From NCBI RefSeq assembly GCF_023544465.1, contig NZ_JALPVL010000019.1, positions 80,352 through 144,351 of the forward strand: a stretch of DNA of 64,000 nt. The letters are read 5' to 3'. Positions 8,461-17,019 of the stretch are shown piece by piece; the stretch's first letter is position 1, and each line of letters starts with the position of its first letter. Position numbers and translations under genes: made by a program. Source of the DNA: Paractinoplanes maris (lineage in GTDB: Bacteria; Actinomycetota; Actinomycetes; Mycobacteriales; Micromonosporaceae). A model generated the notes under the pieces. That model was not told where the DNA came from and ran no database searches. It worked only from the letters and a program-made list of their open reading frames with translations.

Positions 8461-8817
8461 GACCCGGATCTGGGCACGGGGCGGGAACGGTGGTGGCGGG
8501 CGGCTCACCAGCGCACGACCCTCGACCCGGGCGTCGGGCGGGCGGCGGACGGGGCCGCCGAGGGATATCTGCGGGCTGTGGCGGCGGCGGACTCGCAGCG
8601 GGTGGAAGCCGCGATCACCGACCTGGCGGTGCTGCCGGAGCGGTGGCAGGACGCGTTCTACCTGGCCACCGAGCAACCGCGGCTCTCGCCTCGGCAAGCT
8701 GTCGAGCTCAGCCGGCGGTTCAAGGAGCTGGTCGACGAGTACGCCGCGGCGGCCGGCGATGACGCGGAGCGGGTCAGCGTGCAGTGGCAGGTTCTCCCGA
8801 TGGTGGAGCGCGACTGA
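8461..8817 (+). pseudogene. 5'-truncated ArsR/HTH-type transcription regulator (C-terminal part only)
   Basis: The frame encodes DPDLGTGRERWWRAAHQ and then about 100 residues of amphipathic helix ending in VSVQWQVLPMVERD. That is the C-terminal half of a common actinobacterial regulator family in which a winged helix of about 80 residues precedes the GRERWWR motif. Here the winged helix is absent: the frame upstream only continues as an alternative frame of the methyltransferase, and no ATG/GTG/TTG start with a ribosome site lies near the family match. The stop overlaps the ATG of the MFS transporter by one base, the usual arrangement for an intact regulator-exporter pair. I read it as a deletion remnant; a short protein starting inside cannot be excluded. 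Confidence 0.65.
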
Positions 8818-10043
8818 TGCGTCCGCTGCCGGGGCTGCTGGTGGCTGAGGGGGTGTCGCTGGCCGGCAGTCACGTGGCGACGGTCGCGGTGCCGTGGCTG
8901 GTGCTGGTCACGACCGGCTCGGCCACCCGGGTCGGGGTGGTGGCGCTCGCGCAGACGTTGCCGTTTGTGCTGGCGGGGATGCTCGGGGGTGCGCTGGTCG
9001 ACCGTACGGGTCCGCGGCGGGTCGCCATCGCCGCCGATGTGGGCAGTGTGGTGGCGGTGGGGGCCATCCCGCTGTTGCATCTGCTCGGGGAGCTGACGTT
9101 CGGGCGGCTGGTGGCGGCGGTGGCGATCGCCGGGGCGGTCAGCGGATGCGGCAACATCGCCAAGCGGGCCCTGCTTCCGCTCGCGGTGGAGGCTTCGGGA
9201 ACGCCGATGGCGCGCGCCACGGCACTGTTCGACGGCTTCGGACGGGCGGCGCTGCTGGTCGGGCTGCCGTTGGGTGGTGTTCTGGTCGCGGCGTTCGGGC
9301 CGGCCGCGGTGCTGGTGGTCGACGCGGCCTCGTTCGCCTTCTGCGCCGCCACGGTGGCGGCCACGGTCCGCATCCGGCCCGTGCAGGCCGACGATGACGC
9401 TGCCACTCCGGCCGGCCAAACCGGCGACGGGGTGGCGGCCGGCTTCGCGTTCGTCCGGCAAGATCGGCTGGTCGTCATGGTGGTGGGGATGCTGTTCTTC
9501 ACCAACCTGGCCGATCAGGCGTACATGGCGGTCTTCCTGCCGGTCTGGGTGCGCGAGACGGGTGCCGGGCCGGCGGCTTTCGGTCTGGTCGGCGGAGTTT
9601 TCGGGCTCGGGGCCGTGCTCGGCGCGGCCGTCTACGCGGTGCTGGCCGAGCGGCTCCCGCGTGCTTCGACCTTTGTGGTGTGCTTTTTGATCGCCGGGTC
9701 GCCGCGTCTGTTCGCCATGGCTCTGAGTGATGAGCTGTGGCTGATCGTCGGCGTGGCGTTCGGGGCCGGGGTGGCGGTCTCGGCGGTCAACCCGATCCTG
9801 ATGGCGGTCAGCTACGAACGCATTCCGGCCCGGCTGCGCGGGCGCGTGCTCGGGGTGGTCGGCGCTCTCTCGTACGCGGGGATTCCGGCCGGTGGGTTGC
9901 TCGGCGGGCTGTCGGTGGATGGAGCCGGGCTACGGACGGCCGTTCTGGGAGCCGGCCTGCTCTACCTGGTGGTGACTACGGCTCCGCTGTTCGCCGTCCG
10001 GCGTCTCAGCGCCGCCGTGCGAAAGCCGGTGACAGTCGGATAG
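8817..10043 (+). CDS. MFS transporter (drug-efflux type)
   Basis: The 408-aa protein has about twelve hydrophobic segments and the MFS motif A variant GGALVDRTGPRRV between helices 2 and 3. It resembles the MFS_3/enterobactin-exporter-like group that often sits directly after an ArsR-like regulator in Actinobacteria. The start ATG shares its A with the stop of the truncated regulator. Likely a proton-driven exporter; substrate unknown. If the upstream regulator is really dead, expression of this pump may be unregulated or driven from the methyltransferase promoter. Confidence 0.88.
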   Translation: MRPLPGLLVAEGVSLAGSHVATVAVPWLVLVTTGSATRVGVVALAQTLPFVLAGMLGGALVDRTGPRRVAIAADVGSVVAVGAIPLLHLLGELTFGRLVAAVAIAGAVSGCGNIAKRALLPLAVEASGTPMARATALFDGFGRAALLVGLPLGGVLVAAFGPAAVLVVDAASFAFCAATVAATVRIRPVQADDDAATPAGQTGDGVAAGFAFVRQDRLVVMVVGMLFFTNLADQAYMAVFLPVWVRETGAGPAAFGLVGGVFGLGAVLGAAVYAVLAERLPRASTFVVCFLIAGSPRLFAMALSDELWLIVGVAFGAGVAVSAVNPILMAVSYERIPARLRGRVLGVVGALSYAGIPAGGLLGGLSVDGAGLRTAVLGAGLLYLVVTTAPLFAVRRLSAAVRKPVTVG

Positions 10044-10177
10044 GCGACAGGAGACTTCGTTCCCGTGAGCGCCCTATTCTGCGGTATTCGCCCACATATC
10101 CCCTGGATCGAGTCGGCCATCGCCCCCACACTGGCGATCACCATCCGGCACCGCTACGCATCTCCAGGGGGTTCGCC

Positions 10178-10417
10178 ATGCCGTTCCACCCGAGTTCCGC
10201 AGTGAGCGTCGCATTTCTGGTGACCGCGGCGGCCGTCATCGTCGCCGGCTACCACCTCGGCCGCGGTCGCTCTTCCTTTTGGCGTGGCCGGCCAGAGATC
10301 CGCCGCTCGCCGAGGGCCACCCGTCCGAACGCGTGGATCCCGACCGCCCGGATCATGACTGCGTTGTTGCTGCTCCTCATCGCGATGTTCGCAGCGGCTT
10401 ACAGCGCCGGCAACTGA
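10178..10417 (+). CDS. small two-helix membrane protein
   Basis: The 79-aa frame starts at an ATG preceded by AGGGGG at good spacing. It encodes a hydrophobic helix at about residues 8-25 (VSVAFLVTAAAVIVAGY), a basic loop of about 35 residues and a second helix at about 60-77. GC-rich third positions and the ribosome site support a real gene. No homologous family is recognised and it stands alone between the MFS gene and a convergent glycosyltransferase. Confidence 0.6.
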   Translation: MPFHPSSAVSVAFLVTAAAVIVAGYHLGRGRSSFWRGRPEIRRSPRATRPNAWIPTARIMTALLLLLIAMFAAAYSAGN

Positions 10418-10497
10418 AAGCACGGCCCACACCGCCCGCAGCTAAGACCTCACCGCGACGGCAGCCGACAAGCCGCCGGCAGTGAACAGCCGCAGCC

Positions 10498-11166
10498 CTA
10501 CAAAGAGAACCGGTCGACGATCGCGAAGCGCAGCAGCGCCCGATAGACCCGCGCCGCGTCGCTCACCGAACCGAAGTGCGAGGAAGCGTTCCCGTTCAGA
10601 TAGGTGGTCGCGATCTCGACCTGCTCGATCGGATGGCCGGCCCGGGTAGCTGCCAGCAGCACATTCATCTCGTACTCGAAGCGCTCGCCCGCCACCTCGC
10701 CCAGCCACGGCAGCAACGAGGCCGGACAGCCGCGCAGCCCGGTCTGGGTGTCCCGCACCCACTGGCCGGTCGCGGCCCGGAACAGCTCGCGGGTGATCGC
10801 GTTGCCCACCCGCGAGCGGGGCGGCATCCGCCGGACCCGGCGCACGCCCAGCACCAGGTGACCGGTCTCGCGGACCCGGGCGCCGATCCGCACGATGTCC
10901 TCCGCGCTGTGCTGCCCGTCGCCGTCGGCGCAGATCACCGGCTCGCCGGGGTGGGCGGCCGCGATGTGCGCGAACCCCGTACGCAGCGCCGCGCCCTTGC
11001 CCCGGTTCACCTCATGCCGCAGAACCGTGCACCCGGGCACGGAGACCGGGGTCGAGGAGCCGTCGTCGACCAGGACGATCGAGCCCGAAGGATCGGCTTC
11101 ACGCACATCCGCGACCAGCCGGGACAACCCGGCACCCGGCTGATAAACCGGCACAAGAAACACCAT
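10498..11166 (-). CDS. family 2 glycosyltransferase (DPM/polyprenyl-phosphate type)
   Basis: The 222-aa protein is a GT-A fold transferase: VLVDDGSS at residues 31-38 binds the nucleotide and CADGDGQH at 79-86 is the metal-binding DXD region. The NRGKGAALRTGF motif is typical of the dolichol-phosphate mannose synthase-like group. It lacks C-terminal membrane helices. It is separated by 8 bases from the downstream end of the DUF218 gene, which is transcribed ahead of it on the same strand, suggesting a joint role in cell-envelope glycan work. Donor and acceptor are unknown. Confidence 0.87.
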   Translation of the reverse strand: MVFLVPVYQPGAGLSRLVADVREADPSGSIVLVDDGSSTPVSVPGCTVLRHEVNRGKGAALRTGFAHIAAAHPGEPVICADGDGQHSAEDIVRIGARVRETGHLVLGVRRVRRMPPRSRVGNAITRELFRAATGQWVRDTQTGLRGCPASLLPWLGEVAGERFEYEMNVLLAATRAGHPIEQVEIATTYLNGNASSHFGSVSDAARVYRALLRFAIVDRFSL

Positions 11167-11174
11167 GGCCGCTG

Positions 11175-11765
11175 CTATACCCCGCGGCGCAACATCGTTA
11201 CCATTCGTCGCTCGCGCCGCAGCAGCACCGCCGGATCACGCACGCCCAGGAAGCAGACGCGGGATGCCGCCCGGACGCCGTACTCGAACAGACCACCGCG
11301 CGGCAGGCCGGCCGCCGGCACGTTGATCAGCGCGTCGCCCCGCAGGCCCAGGACCTTGCCCGCCAGGAACCGGGCCCGCGGCAGATGCCAGGCGTGGGTG
11401 ACCAGCCCGAGCGGCCGGGCCGGGCCCAGCCCCAAGCCGTCGAGCAGCCCGTCCGCCTGCACGTGCAACAGGTTCTCGAGCGTGCTGCGCGACCGGCTCT
11501 CGACGCGGGCGACACCGGGATCGAGCCCGAGGCCGACGGCGGCACCGCGCATCAGGTCGGCCTCGCGGCAACCCGGCGGCGGTTCGGCGGCACCCGAGCG
11601 GGCCTGCTCCCAGCCCCCGGAGAACACCACCCTCTCCACGTACGGATAGGAGACCGCAGCCCGCACCCGGGCCAGACTCCCGGCCGAGAGGGCGAAGCCC
11701 GACGGCGCCGGGACCAGGCCGTTGCCGAGGACCAGGAGCGCGGCCGCTACGCGATCTGCTGCCAC
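11175..11765 (-). CDS. YdcF/DUF218-family protein
   Basis: The 196-aa product matches the DUF218 fold: ALLVLGNGL at the N-terminus, a RVVFSGG strand, E(A)DLM, and the helix-strand LENLLHVQADG...LGLVTHAWHLPRARF ending in a conserved-type HxxRA pattern. Family members (YdcF, SanA, ElyC) are linked to envelope integrity and often to polyprenyl precursor use. I set the start at a GTG (11765), which overlaps the end of the metallo-hydrolase gene by 19 bases; starts further upstream would add only low-complexity Arg/Pro/Gly sequence antisense to no known motif. Confidence 0.75.
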   Translation of the reverse strand: MAADRVAAALLVLGNGLVPAPSGFALSAGSLARVRAAVSYPYVERVVFSGGWEQARSGAAEPPPGCREADLMRGAAVGLGLDPGVARVESRSRSTLENLLHVQADGLLDGLGLGPARPLGLVTHAWHLPRARFLAGKVLGLRGDALINVPAAGLPRGGLFEYGVRAASRVCFLGVRDPAVLLRRERRMVTMLRRGV

Positions 11766-12850
11766 CAGCCGTCCACCGCGGGCGGGTTGTCGACGTCGAC
11801 GCGCTCGCCCGGGCGCGGGACAGCCAGCCGGACGTCGCGGGCCTTGGCCTCCCGCCACGTGCGGTCGGCCGGCTCGGGCCAGTCGTGCAGGGCCAGGTTG
11901 AAGGTCGCCCAGTGCACCGGGATCATCAGGCCGCCGCGGACGTCGACGTGGGTGGCCACGCCGTCCTCCGGGAACATGTGGATGTCGGGCCAGTTCTCGC
12001 TGTACGCGCCGATCTGCACCAGCGTGACGTCGAACGGCCCGTGCCGCTCACCGACCTCGGCGAAGCCGGGGAAGTAGCCGGTGTCGCCCGAGTAGAAGAC
12101 CTTGCGGGTCGGCCCGTTGATGACCCAGCTCGTCCAGAGCGTGCCGTCCCGGTCGAACCCACGCCCGCTGAAGTGCCGGGCCGCGGTCGCGATGAACTCG
12201 AGGCCGGCCACCCGGTGGGTGTCGTTCCAGTCCAGCTCGACGATGCGGCTGGCCGGCACACCCCAGCGCTCCAGGTGGGCGCCCACTCCCAGCGGCACCA
12301 GGAACGGCACGGCCTGCAGGTCGACCAGATTCTGGATGGTCTGCATGTCCAGGTGGTCGTAGTGGTCGTGCGAGATCAGCACGGCGTCGAGCGGGGGCAG
12401 GTCGCGCAGCGCCACCGGCGGCTCGTGCAGGCGCTTGGGACCGGAGACGCTCGACGGCGAGCAGCGCTCACTCCACACCGGGTCGAGCAGCACCCGCTTG
12501 CCCTCGATCTCGACCATGGCCGAGGAGTGGCCGTACCAGGTGACGTGCAGGCCGTCGGCGGTGGCGCCCGGGTCGGGGGTGACCAGCGGGATCGGCAGGC
12601 GCGGGTGGCGGCGTCCTCGGTCGCGCAGGGTCTCGGCGAAAATCTTGGGCATCGACGAGGCGGCCAGCATCGTGGCCGGGACGGTGTTGTGGAACTTGCC
12701 GTCGGCGAACTGCGGTGACGCCTGCATGCGCGCGAGCCGCTCACCCTTGGCCTTCGCGCCCATCTGACGCGGGATGTCCCGCGCCACCCACGCCACGCCT
12801 GCCGCCACAGCCAGCGCAATCAATGATCCGGTACGTCCTCGCTTCGCCAT
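11747..12850 (-). CDS. MBL-fold metallo-hydrolase (UlaG / NAPE-PLD-like)
   Basis: This 367-aa protein has the metallo-beta-lactamase fold with the dinuclear metal motif SHDHYDH (HDHYDH at residues 161-166), WYGHSSAMVEI before it, and later metal ligands in FYSGDTGYFPGF and the IPVHWATF segment. It resembles the NAPE-hydrolysing phospholipase D/UlaG branch. An N-terminal hydrophobic stretch (about 9-23) suggests a membrane anchor. ATG 12850 was chosen because a longer frame would run into the divergent promoter region. It is first of a three-gene run (then DUF218, then GT2). Substrate unknown, perhaps a lipid or phosphodiester. Confidence 0.87.
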   Translation of the reverse strand: MAKRGRTGSLIALAVAAGVAWVARDIPRQMGAKAKGERLARMQASPQFADGKFHNTVPATMLAASSMPKIFAETLRDRGRRHPRLPIPLVTPDPGATADGLHVTWYGHSSAMVEIEGKRVLLDPVWSERCSPSSVSGPKRLHEPPVALRDLPPLDAVLISHDHYDHLDMQTIQNLVDLQAVPFLVPLGVGAHLERWGVPASRIVELDWNDTHRVAGLEFIATAARHFSGRGFDRDGTLWTSWVINGPTRKVFYSGDTGYFPGFAEVGERHGPFDVTLVQIGAYSENWPDIHMFPEDGVATHVDVRGGLMIPVHWATFNLALHDWPEPADRTWREAKARDVRLAVPRPGERVDVDNPPAVDGWWQQIA

Positions 12851-12917
12851 CCGACCAGTCTGACCGCACCGGCTGGGGTCCCGCCACCGGATGACAGGTG
12901 TGACACACTGCTCAGCC

Positions 12918-13496
12918 GTGACTGTCGACACCCTTCAGACCCAGCAGCAGCTGATCATCCGTCAGCGCGTCAAGCTGATGGTCAACCAATACGAGATCCA
13001 CGCCGTCACCCCCGACGGCCAGGAGGCCGGCATCCTCGCCTTCGCGCAGCAGAAGCGCATGGCGTTCAAGGAGCAGGTCACCCTCTACACCGACGACACC
13101 AAGCAGGTGCCGGTCTTCGGCTTCAAGGCCCGCCAGCGCATCGACCTCGGCGCGACCTACGACGTGACCGACGCCAGCGGCGCCCCGATCGGCCTGTTCA
13201 AGAAGAACTTCAAGGAATCGCTGATCCGCTCCACCTGGCACCTGGAGCAGCCCGGCTTCGGCACGCTGGTCGGCCGCGAGACCAACCAGCTGGTGGCGAT
13301 CCTGCGCCGCTTCGTCGACTCGCTGTCCTGGCTGCCCTACCACTTCGACTTCGTCCTGGACGACCGCCCGGTCTTCTCGGTCGTCAAGAAGTGGGGCCTG
13401 CGCGACCGCTACGTCGTCACGATCCACGACCCGCGGGTCGACCGTCGCCTGGTCGCGGCCATGTCCGTCGCGCTGGACGCGCTCCAGGCCCGGTAA
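12918..13496 (+). CDS. LURP-one-related (LOR) family protein
   Basis: The product of about 192 aa shows the tubby/scramblase-like LOR fold: repeated beta strands with RQRVKLMVNQYEI, the TDDTKQVPVFGFKARQ segment, DASGAPIGLFKK and DDRPVFSVVKKWGLRDRY, ending in a long hydrophobic helix. Bacterial members (YxjI-like) have no settled function; membrane-lipid association has been suggested for the fold. The start is uncertain: GTG 12918 gives the conserved part, ATG 12891 would add nine residues. The dGTPase gene follows 10 bases later, so the two are probably cotranscribed. Confidence 0.8.
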   Translation: MTVDTLQTQQQLIIRQRVKLMVNQYEIHAVTPDGQEAGILAFAQQKRMAFKEQVTLYTDDTKQVPVFGFKARQRIDLGATYDVTDASGAPIGLFKKNFKESLIRSTWHLEQPGFGTLVGRETNQLVAILRRFVDSLSWLPYHFDFVLDDRPVFSVVKKWGLRDRYVVTIHDPRVDRRLVAAMSVALDALQAR

Positions 13497-13506
13497 TCTC
13501 CCGGGG

Positions 13507-14952
13507 ATGGACGATCCCCGGGCTCAGCGCCTCTTCGGCGATCGGCTGGTCGCCCCCGGCGACCTCGCCGCCAGCCCGTTCCGCGTCGACCGCGACCGCA
13601 TCGTCGCGTCGCCGTTCTTCGCCCGGCTCGCCGGCGTCACCCAGGTGATCAGTCCTGGCGGCGCCGGCCTGCTGGTGCACAACCGGATGACCCACAGCCT
13701 CAAGGTCGCCCAGGTGGCCCGGGCCATCGCCGAGCGCGTCGATCACGACCTGGCCGACAAACTGGGCGGCTGCGACCCCGACGTGGTCGAGGCGGCTGCC
13801 CTGGCCCACGACCTCGGCCACCCGCCCTTCGGCCACCTCGGCGAGCGCGTGCTCGACCGGGTCGCCCGCCAGCGGCTCCGGCTCAGCGACGGCTTCGAGG
13901 GCAACGCCCAGTCGTACCGGATAGTCACCAGCACCGAGAGCCGCGGCCAGGCCATCATCGGGCTCAACCTGACCAACGCCGTCCGGGCGGCGATCCTCAA
14001 ATACCCGTGGACCCGCCGCGACCCGCAGCGCTTCATGGACCCGGCGCCGCGCGGAGCCGCCCCGCCGCCCGACGACCCCGAGGGCGGCTCGCTCAAGTTC
14101 GGCGCCTACTCGACCGAGGCCGGCGACATGCGCGCCGCCCGGGCCCCGTTCGCGGGCCGGGTCGCCGACTGGCAGCAGACCGTCGAGGCCTCGGTCATGG
14201 ACACCGCCGACGACATCGCCTACGCGATCCACGACCTCGAGGACGTGCACCGGGTCGGCGTCCTCCAGCAGGGCGCGGTCGCCACCGAGCTGATGGCCTG
14301 GCAACGCTGGGGCCGGTCGACCGACCTGACCCGAGCCGGCGGCGCCATCGAGTCGCTACGCCGTCAGCTGCACCGCAAGGACGGCTGGATGGCCGACGAC
14401 GACGCCTTCTCGGCCGCCGTCGAGCTGGTCCGGGCCGAGCTGGTCGACGGCTTGCTGGCCCGCCCCTTCGACGGCTCCCTCGACGCCGAATCCCAGGTCG
14501 CGGCGTTCTCCGCCACCTGGACCCGGCGCCTGGTCGAATCGGTCGAGACGATCGCCGACCCGGCCGTCCGCTCCGGCCATGTGCAACTCGCCACAGCCCA
14601 GTGGCACGAGGTGCAGATCCTCAAGTTCGTCCAGAACCGTTTCGTCCTGGCCCGCCCCGACCTGGCCCTGCACCAGCGGGGCCAGGGCCGCCTGGTCGCC
14701 TCCCTGGTCGACGCCCTGATGGCCTGGCTGGTCGACCCCGACGAGGAGGAGCGCATCCCGAGCCGCCTCCGCGACCTGGTCGAACTGGCCGAAGCCGAAC
14801 TGCCCGCCGGCACTCCCGAGCGCATCGACCGGGCCCGGGGCCGCGCGGTCGTCGACTTCGTGGCCGGCCTGACCGACAACCAGGCGGTGGGGTTGATGCA
14901 GGCCCTCTCCGGCAAAAGCCGCCAACTCTGGACAGACGCGTTCGTTCTGTAG
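13507..14952 (+). CDS. dgt: deoxyguanosinetriphosphate triphosphohydrolase-like protein
   Basis: This 481-aa HD-domain protein shows the complete dNTP triphosphohydrolase signature: RMTHSLKVAQVAR (His63), AALAHDLGHPPFGHLGE with the HD pair at residues 101-102, and a third Asp in TADDIAYAIHDLED. Such enzymes split dNTPs into deoxynucleoside and tripolyphosphate and control the dNTP pool. Length and motif order fit the actinobacterial Dgt type. It is the second gene of a probable operon with the LOR gene. The dispersed repeat copy A begins 37 bases after its stop. Confidence 0.93.
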   Translation: MDDPRAQRLFGDRLVAPGDLAASPFRVDRDRIVASPFFARLAGVTQVISPGGAGLLVHNRMTHSLKVAQVARAIAERVDHDLADKLGGCDPDVVEAAALAHDLGHPPFGHLGERVLDRVARQRLRLSDGFEGNAQSYRIVTSTESRGQAIIGLNLTNAVRAAILKYPWTRRDPQRFMDPAPRGAAPPPDDPEGGSLKFGAYSTEAGDMRAARAPFAGRVADWQQTVEASVMDTADDIAYAIHDLEDVHRVGVLQQGAVATELMAWQRWGRSTDLTRAGGAIESLRRQLHRKDGWMADDDAFSAAVELVRAELVDGLLARPFDGSLDAESQVAAFSATWTRRLVESVETIADPAVRSGHVQLATAQWHEVQILKFVQNRFVLARPDLALHQRGQGRLVASLVDALMAWLVDPDEEERIPSRLRDLVELAEAELPAGTPERIDRARGRAVVDFVAGLTDNQAVGLMQALSGKSRQLWTDAFVL

Positions 14953-15300
14953 GCCGGAGAAAGTTCGGCGGATGTCGTCTTGTCAGGCGATCAAGGTCAA
15001 GAGCTGGATGTCGTAGCGGGGTGGTGGGTGCAGACCGTCGCTCACGCCGAGGGCCCGGCCGAGCCGAGCAGGGCGCTGCGCGCCCAGAACGCCCGGCGCG
15101 ACCGGGCGGCGTGCGTGAGTGGTCGCGCTCCGAAGGACCGATCGCCGACCTCGACGCCTCCACTGGCGGCATCGCAGCCCGACGGCGGAAGCTGCCGGGC
15201 CGTCGCGGGTTGGCTCCGGCGTCGTCGGCTGAGCAGCCGTGGCGATGACAGCGCCGTCAACGAGAGCCGGTGTGGGCGGCGTGAGCGTCTGTGGGTAACG
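14953..15300. other. 389-base gap: dispersed repeat copy A plus plain spacer
   Basis: No convincing gene is visible. About 14989-15130 is repeat copy A; its left flank (14955-14990) also resembles flank sequence of copy B. Bases 15131-15300 are GC-rich spacer in which I see no motif, and an intrinsic terminator closes the gap at 15301-15330. Confidence 0.7.
14989..15130 (+). repeat. dispersed hairpin repeat, copy A
   Basis: About 142 bases that match, in opposite orientation, copies B (17500-17640) and C (36870-37010). Shared blocks include gtcgtagcggggtggtgggt, accgtcgctcacgccgaggg and gcgtgcgtgagtggtcgcgc. The centre is a hairpin, 15063-15097: outer arms gccgagc/gcccggc (one G-T wobble) and inner arms gggcgc/gcgccc. 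Confidence 0.85.
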
Positions 15301-15330
15301 AAAAAGGCCGCCCGGGTGGGCGGCCTTTTT
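15301..15330. terminator. bidirectional intrinsic terminator
   Basis: aaaaaggccgccc, a four-base loop, then gggcggccttttt: an 8-bp GC stem flanked by five A and five T, perfect on both strands. It lies 12 bases beyond the stop of the LPXTG gene (minus strand) and can also stop transcription coming from dgt. Confidence 0.9.
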
Positions 15331-15341
15331 CAGGGAGTACT

Positions 15342-15902
15342 TCAGGCGTTGCGGCGGCGACGCGTGTACCAGACGGACGCGGCACCCGCGGCGACCATCA
15401 GGGCGCCGAGCGAGATGACGGTGCCCATCGGGGCGCCGGTGACCGGGAGGGCTCCGCCGGCGCTGACACCGCCGCCGGGGGGCGACGTGGCCGGGAGCGC
15501 CCCGGTCGGGGTGCTGGGCGTGGCCGACGGCGTGACCGTGTCGACGCTGGCGGTGGGCGTCGGGCCGTAGCCGTTGTTACCCCGCGTCGGGGTGTCCGAG
15601 TCCGGCAGTTCGGTGGCCGGCGTGTCCGTGTCGGGGGTGTCCGTGTCGTCCACGTCCGGCGTGCTGGCCGCGGTGGCGGTCGGCTCGTTGGTCGCGCCCG
15701 GCGTGCCGTAGCCGTTCTGGCCGCGGGTGGGGGCCTCGTCGGTGGCGTCCGGCTCGCCGTAACCGGTGGCGGCGACGACCGGCCGCGCGGCCTGGTCGAT
15801 GGTGGCCTCGGCGGCCAGGGCCGGGGAGACACCCAGCGCGAGAGCGGCGGCAAGGCCGACGGCGGGCAATCCGACGGCGACAATCCGACTGATTGAGCTC
15901 AT
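15342..15902 (-). CDS. LPXTG-anchored surface protein
   Basis: The 186-aa protein has a Sec signal peptide (hydrophobic core about residues 10-24, cleavage after ALA around residue 29), a Thr/Pro/Asp-rich disordered middle and a classical sortase signal: LPVTG at 152-156, a hydrophobic helix and a terminal RRRRNA. The middle holds three GYG motifs (TGYGEPDATDE, RGQNGYGTPGATNE, RGNNGYGPTPTA). It is expected to be covalently linked to cell-wall peptidoglycan by a sortase encoded elsewhere. The ATG at 15902 starts directly before the signal peptide. Its function is unknown; length suggests a short stalk or linker. Confidence 0.87.
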   Translation of the reverse strand: MSSISRIVAVGLPAVGLAAALALGVSPALAAEATIDQAARPVVAATGYGEPDATDEAPTRGQNGYGTPGATNEPTATAASTPDVDDTDTPDTDTPATELPDSDTPTRGNNGYGPTPTASVDTVTPSATPSTPTGALPATSPPGGGVSAGGALPVTGAPMGTVISLGALMVAAGAASVWYTRRRRNA

Positions 15903-15996
15903 GAGGAGTAATCCATTCCTGTTGCGGTGTTCTCGGTCCGGGAGGGAGCTTAGCGGCAAATGCCCGATTTACCCGTTAAGCACGATCGGCGGGTCA

Positions 15997-16461
15997 TCAT
16001 CCCGGAAGACCACCGAAACGGTGACTCCGGCACAGATGGAACAAAGTGGTCATTTTCCCCTCAAATCTGGGGTCCGCCGCGAACAGTCCACCGCTGTACG
16101 GCGCCTGGAGCTGCACACTCGCCCCGGACTGGAGATAGACCGACACCACCGTCCGGCCGCCGCGCCGCTCCGTCCGCAGGTCGGCGACCTCACTCCAGGC
16201 CGCGATCCCCCCGCGGAAGACCGACACCGTACGAATGCCCCGCGAGGTGATCTGCGTGCCGGTCAGACGCCCCACCACCAGGCCGATCAGCGCTCCGAGG
16301 ATCGGCGGCCCGGCCAGCGCGGCCGCCCACAGCAGGCCCGGCGGCGCGACGATCGCGGTGATCAGCAGCACCCCGATCGCGATGAGCGAGCCGAGGTAGA
16401 GACCTCGCCCGAGGGCCTGGTTCCAGGTGGGCCGGAAGGTGGCCGCCGATGCATCTTCCAT
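15997..16461 (-). CDS. PH-like domain membrane protein
   Basis: The 154-aa product has two transmembrane helices (about residues 17-34 and 36-57) followed by a beta-rich domain (TQITSRGIRTVSVFRGGIAAWSEVADL...) typical of bacterial PH-domain membrane proteins. Such proteins are common in Actinobacteria and mostly uncharacterised. ATG 16461 was chosen because further upstream the frame runs antisense to msrB. It is divergent from msrB (64 bases apart) and upstream of the LPXTG gene on the same strand. Confidence 0.7.
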   Translation of the reverse strand: MEDASAATFRPTWNQALGRGLYLGSLIAIGVLLITAIVAPPGLLWAAALAGPPILGALIGLVVGRLTGTQITSRGIRTVSVFRGGIAAWSEVADLRTERRGGRTVVSVYLQSGASVQLQAPYSGGLFAADPRFEGKMTTLFHLCRSHRFGGLPG

Positions 16462-16525
16462 GCCCCTGTTCAACGGAGACGCAAAGCACTCCGCCCACAC
16501 TTGGAGTGCGACGTACTTTTGTTGT

Positions 16526-16936
16526 ATGGCACCGAACGAGACCACCCTGCCCACCACCGAGGAGGAGTGGCGCGTGCGCCTCTCCCCCGACGAGTTCCGG
16601 GTTCTGCGCCAGGCCGGCACCGAGGCGGCCTGGTCCGGCGAATACGTCGACACCAAGACCGAGGGCATGTACGAGTGCCGCGCGTGTGGCGCCGCCCTCT
16701 ACCCCAGTGACTACAAGTTCGACTCGCACTGCGGCTGGCCGTCGTTCGACGACGCGATCCCGGGCGCGGTCAAGGAGATCAACGACTTCTCACACGGCAT
16801 GGTCCGCACCGAGATCCGTTGCGCGCGCTGCGACTCCCACCTGGGCCACGTCTTCCGCGGCGAGCGGATGACCGACAAGAACACCCGCCACTGCGTCAAC
16901 AGCCTCTCGATCAAGCTGGACGCCAAGACCGCCTGA
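16526..16936 (+). CDS. msrB: peptide-methionine (R)-S-oxide reductase
   Basis: The 136-aa protein has all MsrB features: zinc ligands in CRAC (Cys51, Cys54) and CARC (Cys99, Cys102), the HCGWPSF substrate loop at 68-74, and the catalytic RHCVNS with Cys123. It repairs oxidised methionine in proteins using thioredoxin. The ATG at 16526 gives the normal family length. No clear ribosome site precedes it, so it may be translated from a short or leaderless transcript. In mycobacteria msrB is also close to the hem genes. Confidence 0.95.
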   Translation: MAPNETTLPTTEEEWRVRLSPDEFRVLRQAGTEAAWSGEYVDTKTEGMYECRACGAALYPSDYKFDSHCGWPSFDDAIPGAVKEINDFSHGMVRTEIRCARCDSHLGHVFRGERMTDKNTRHCVNSLSIKLDAKTA

Positions 16937-16947
16937 CCCCAAGCCGC

Positions 16948-16972
16948 CACCGGCACCCCCGCGGTGCCGGTG
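16948..16972 (+). terminator. hairpin downstream of msrB
   Basis: caccggcacc and ggtgccggtg pair over 10 bp with a 5-base loop, 12 bases after the msrB stop. No U-tract, as is common for actinobacterial terminators. Confidence 0.55.
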
Positions 16973-17019
16973 AGCCGTTCCCCAGCGCCGCCCAGCCGTG
17001 CCTGAACCCACAGCACCAG

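Noticed and set aside
8257..8817. A 186-codon open frame as a full-length regulator gene
   Set aside because: Its first 68 codons are an alternative frame of the methyltransferase and show no winged helix; only the part from 8461 resembles the regulator family.
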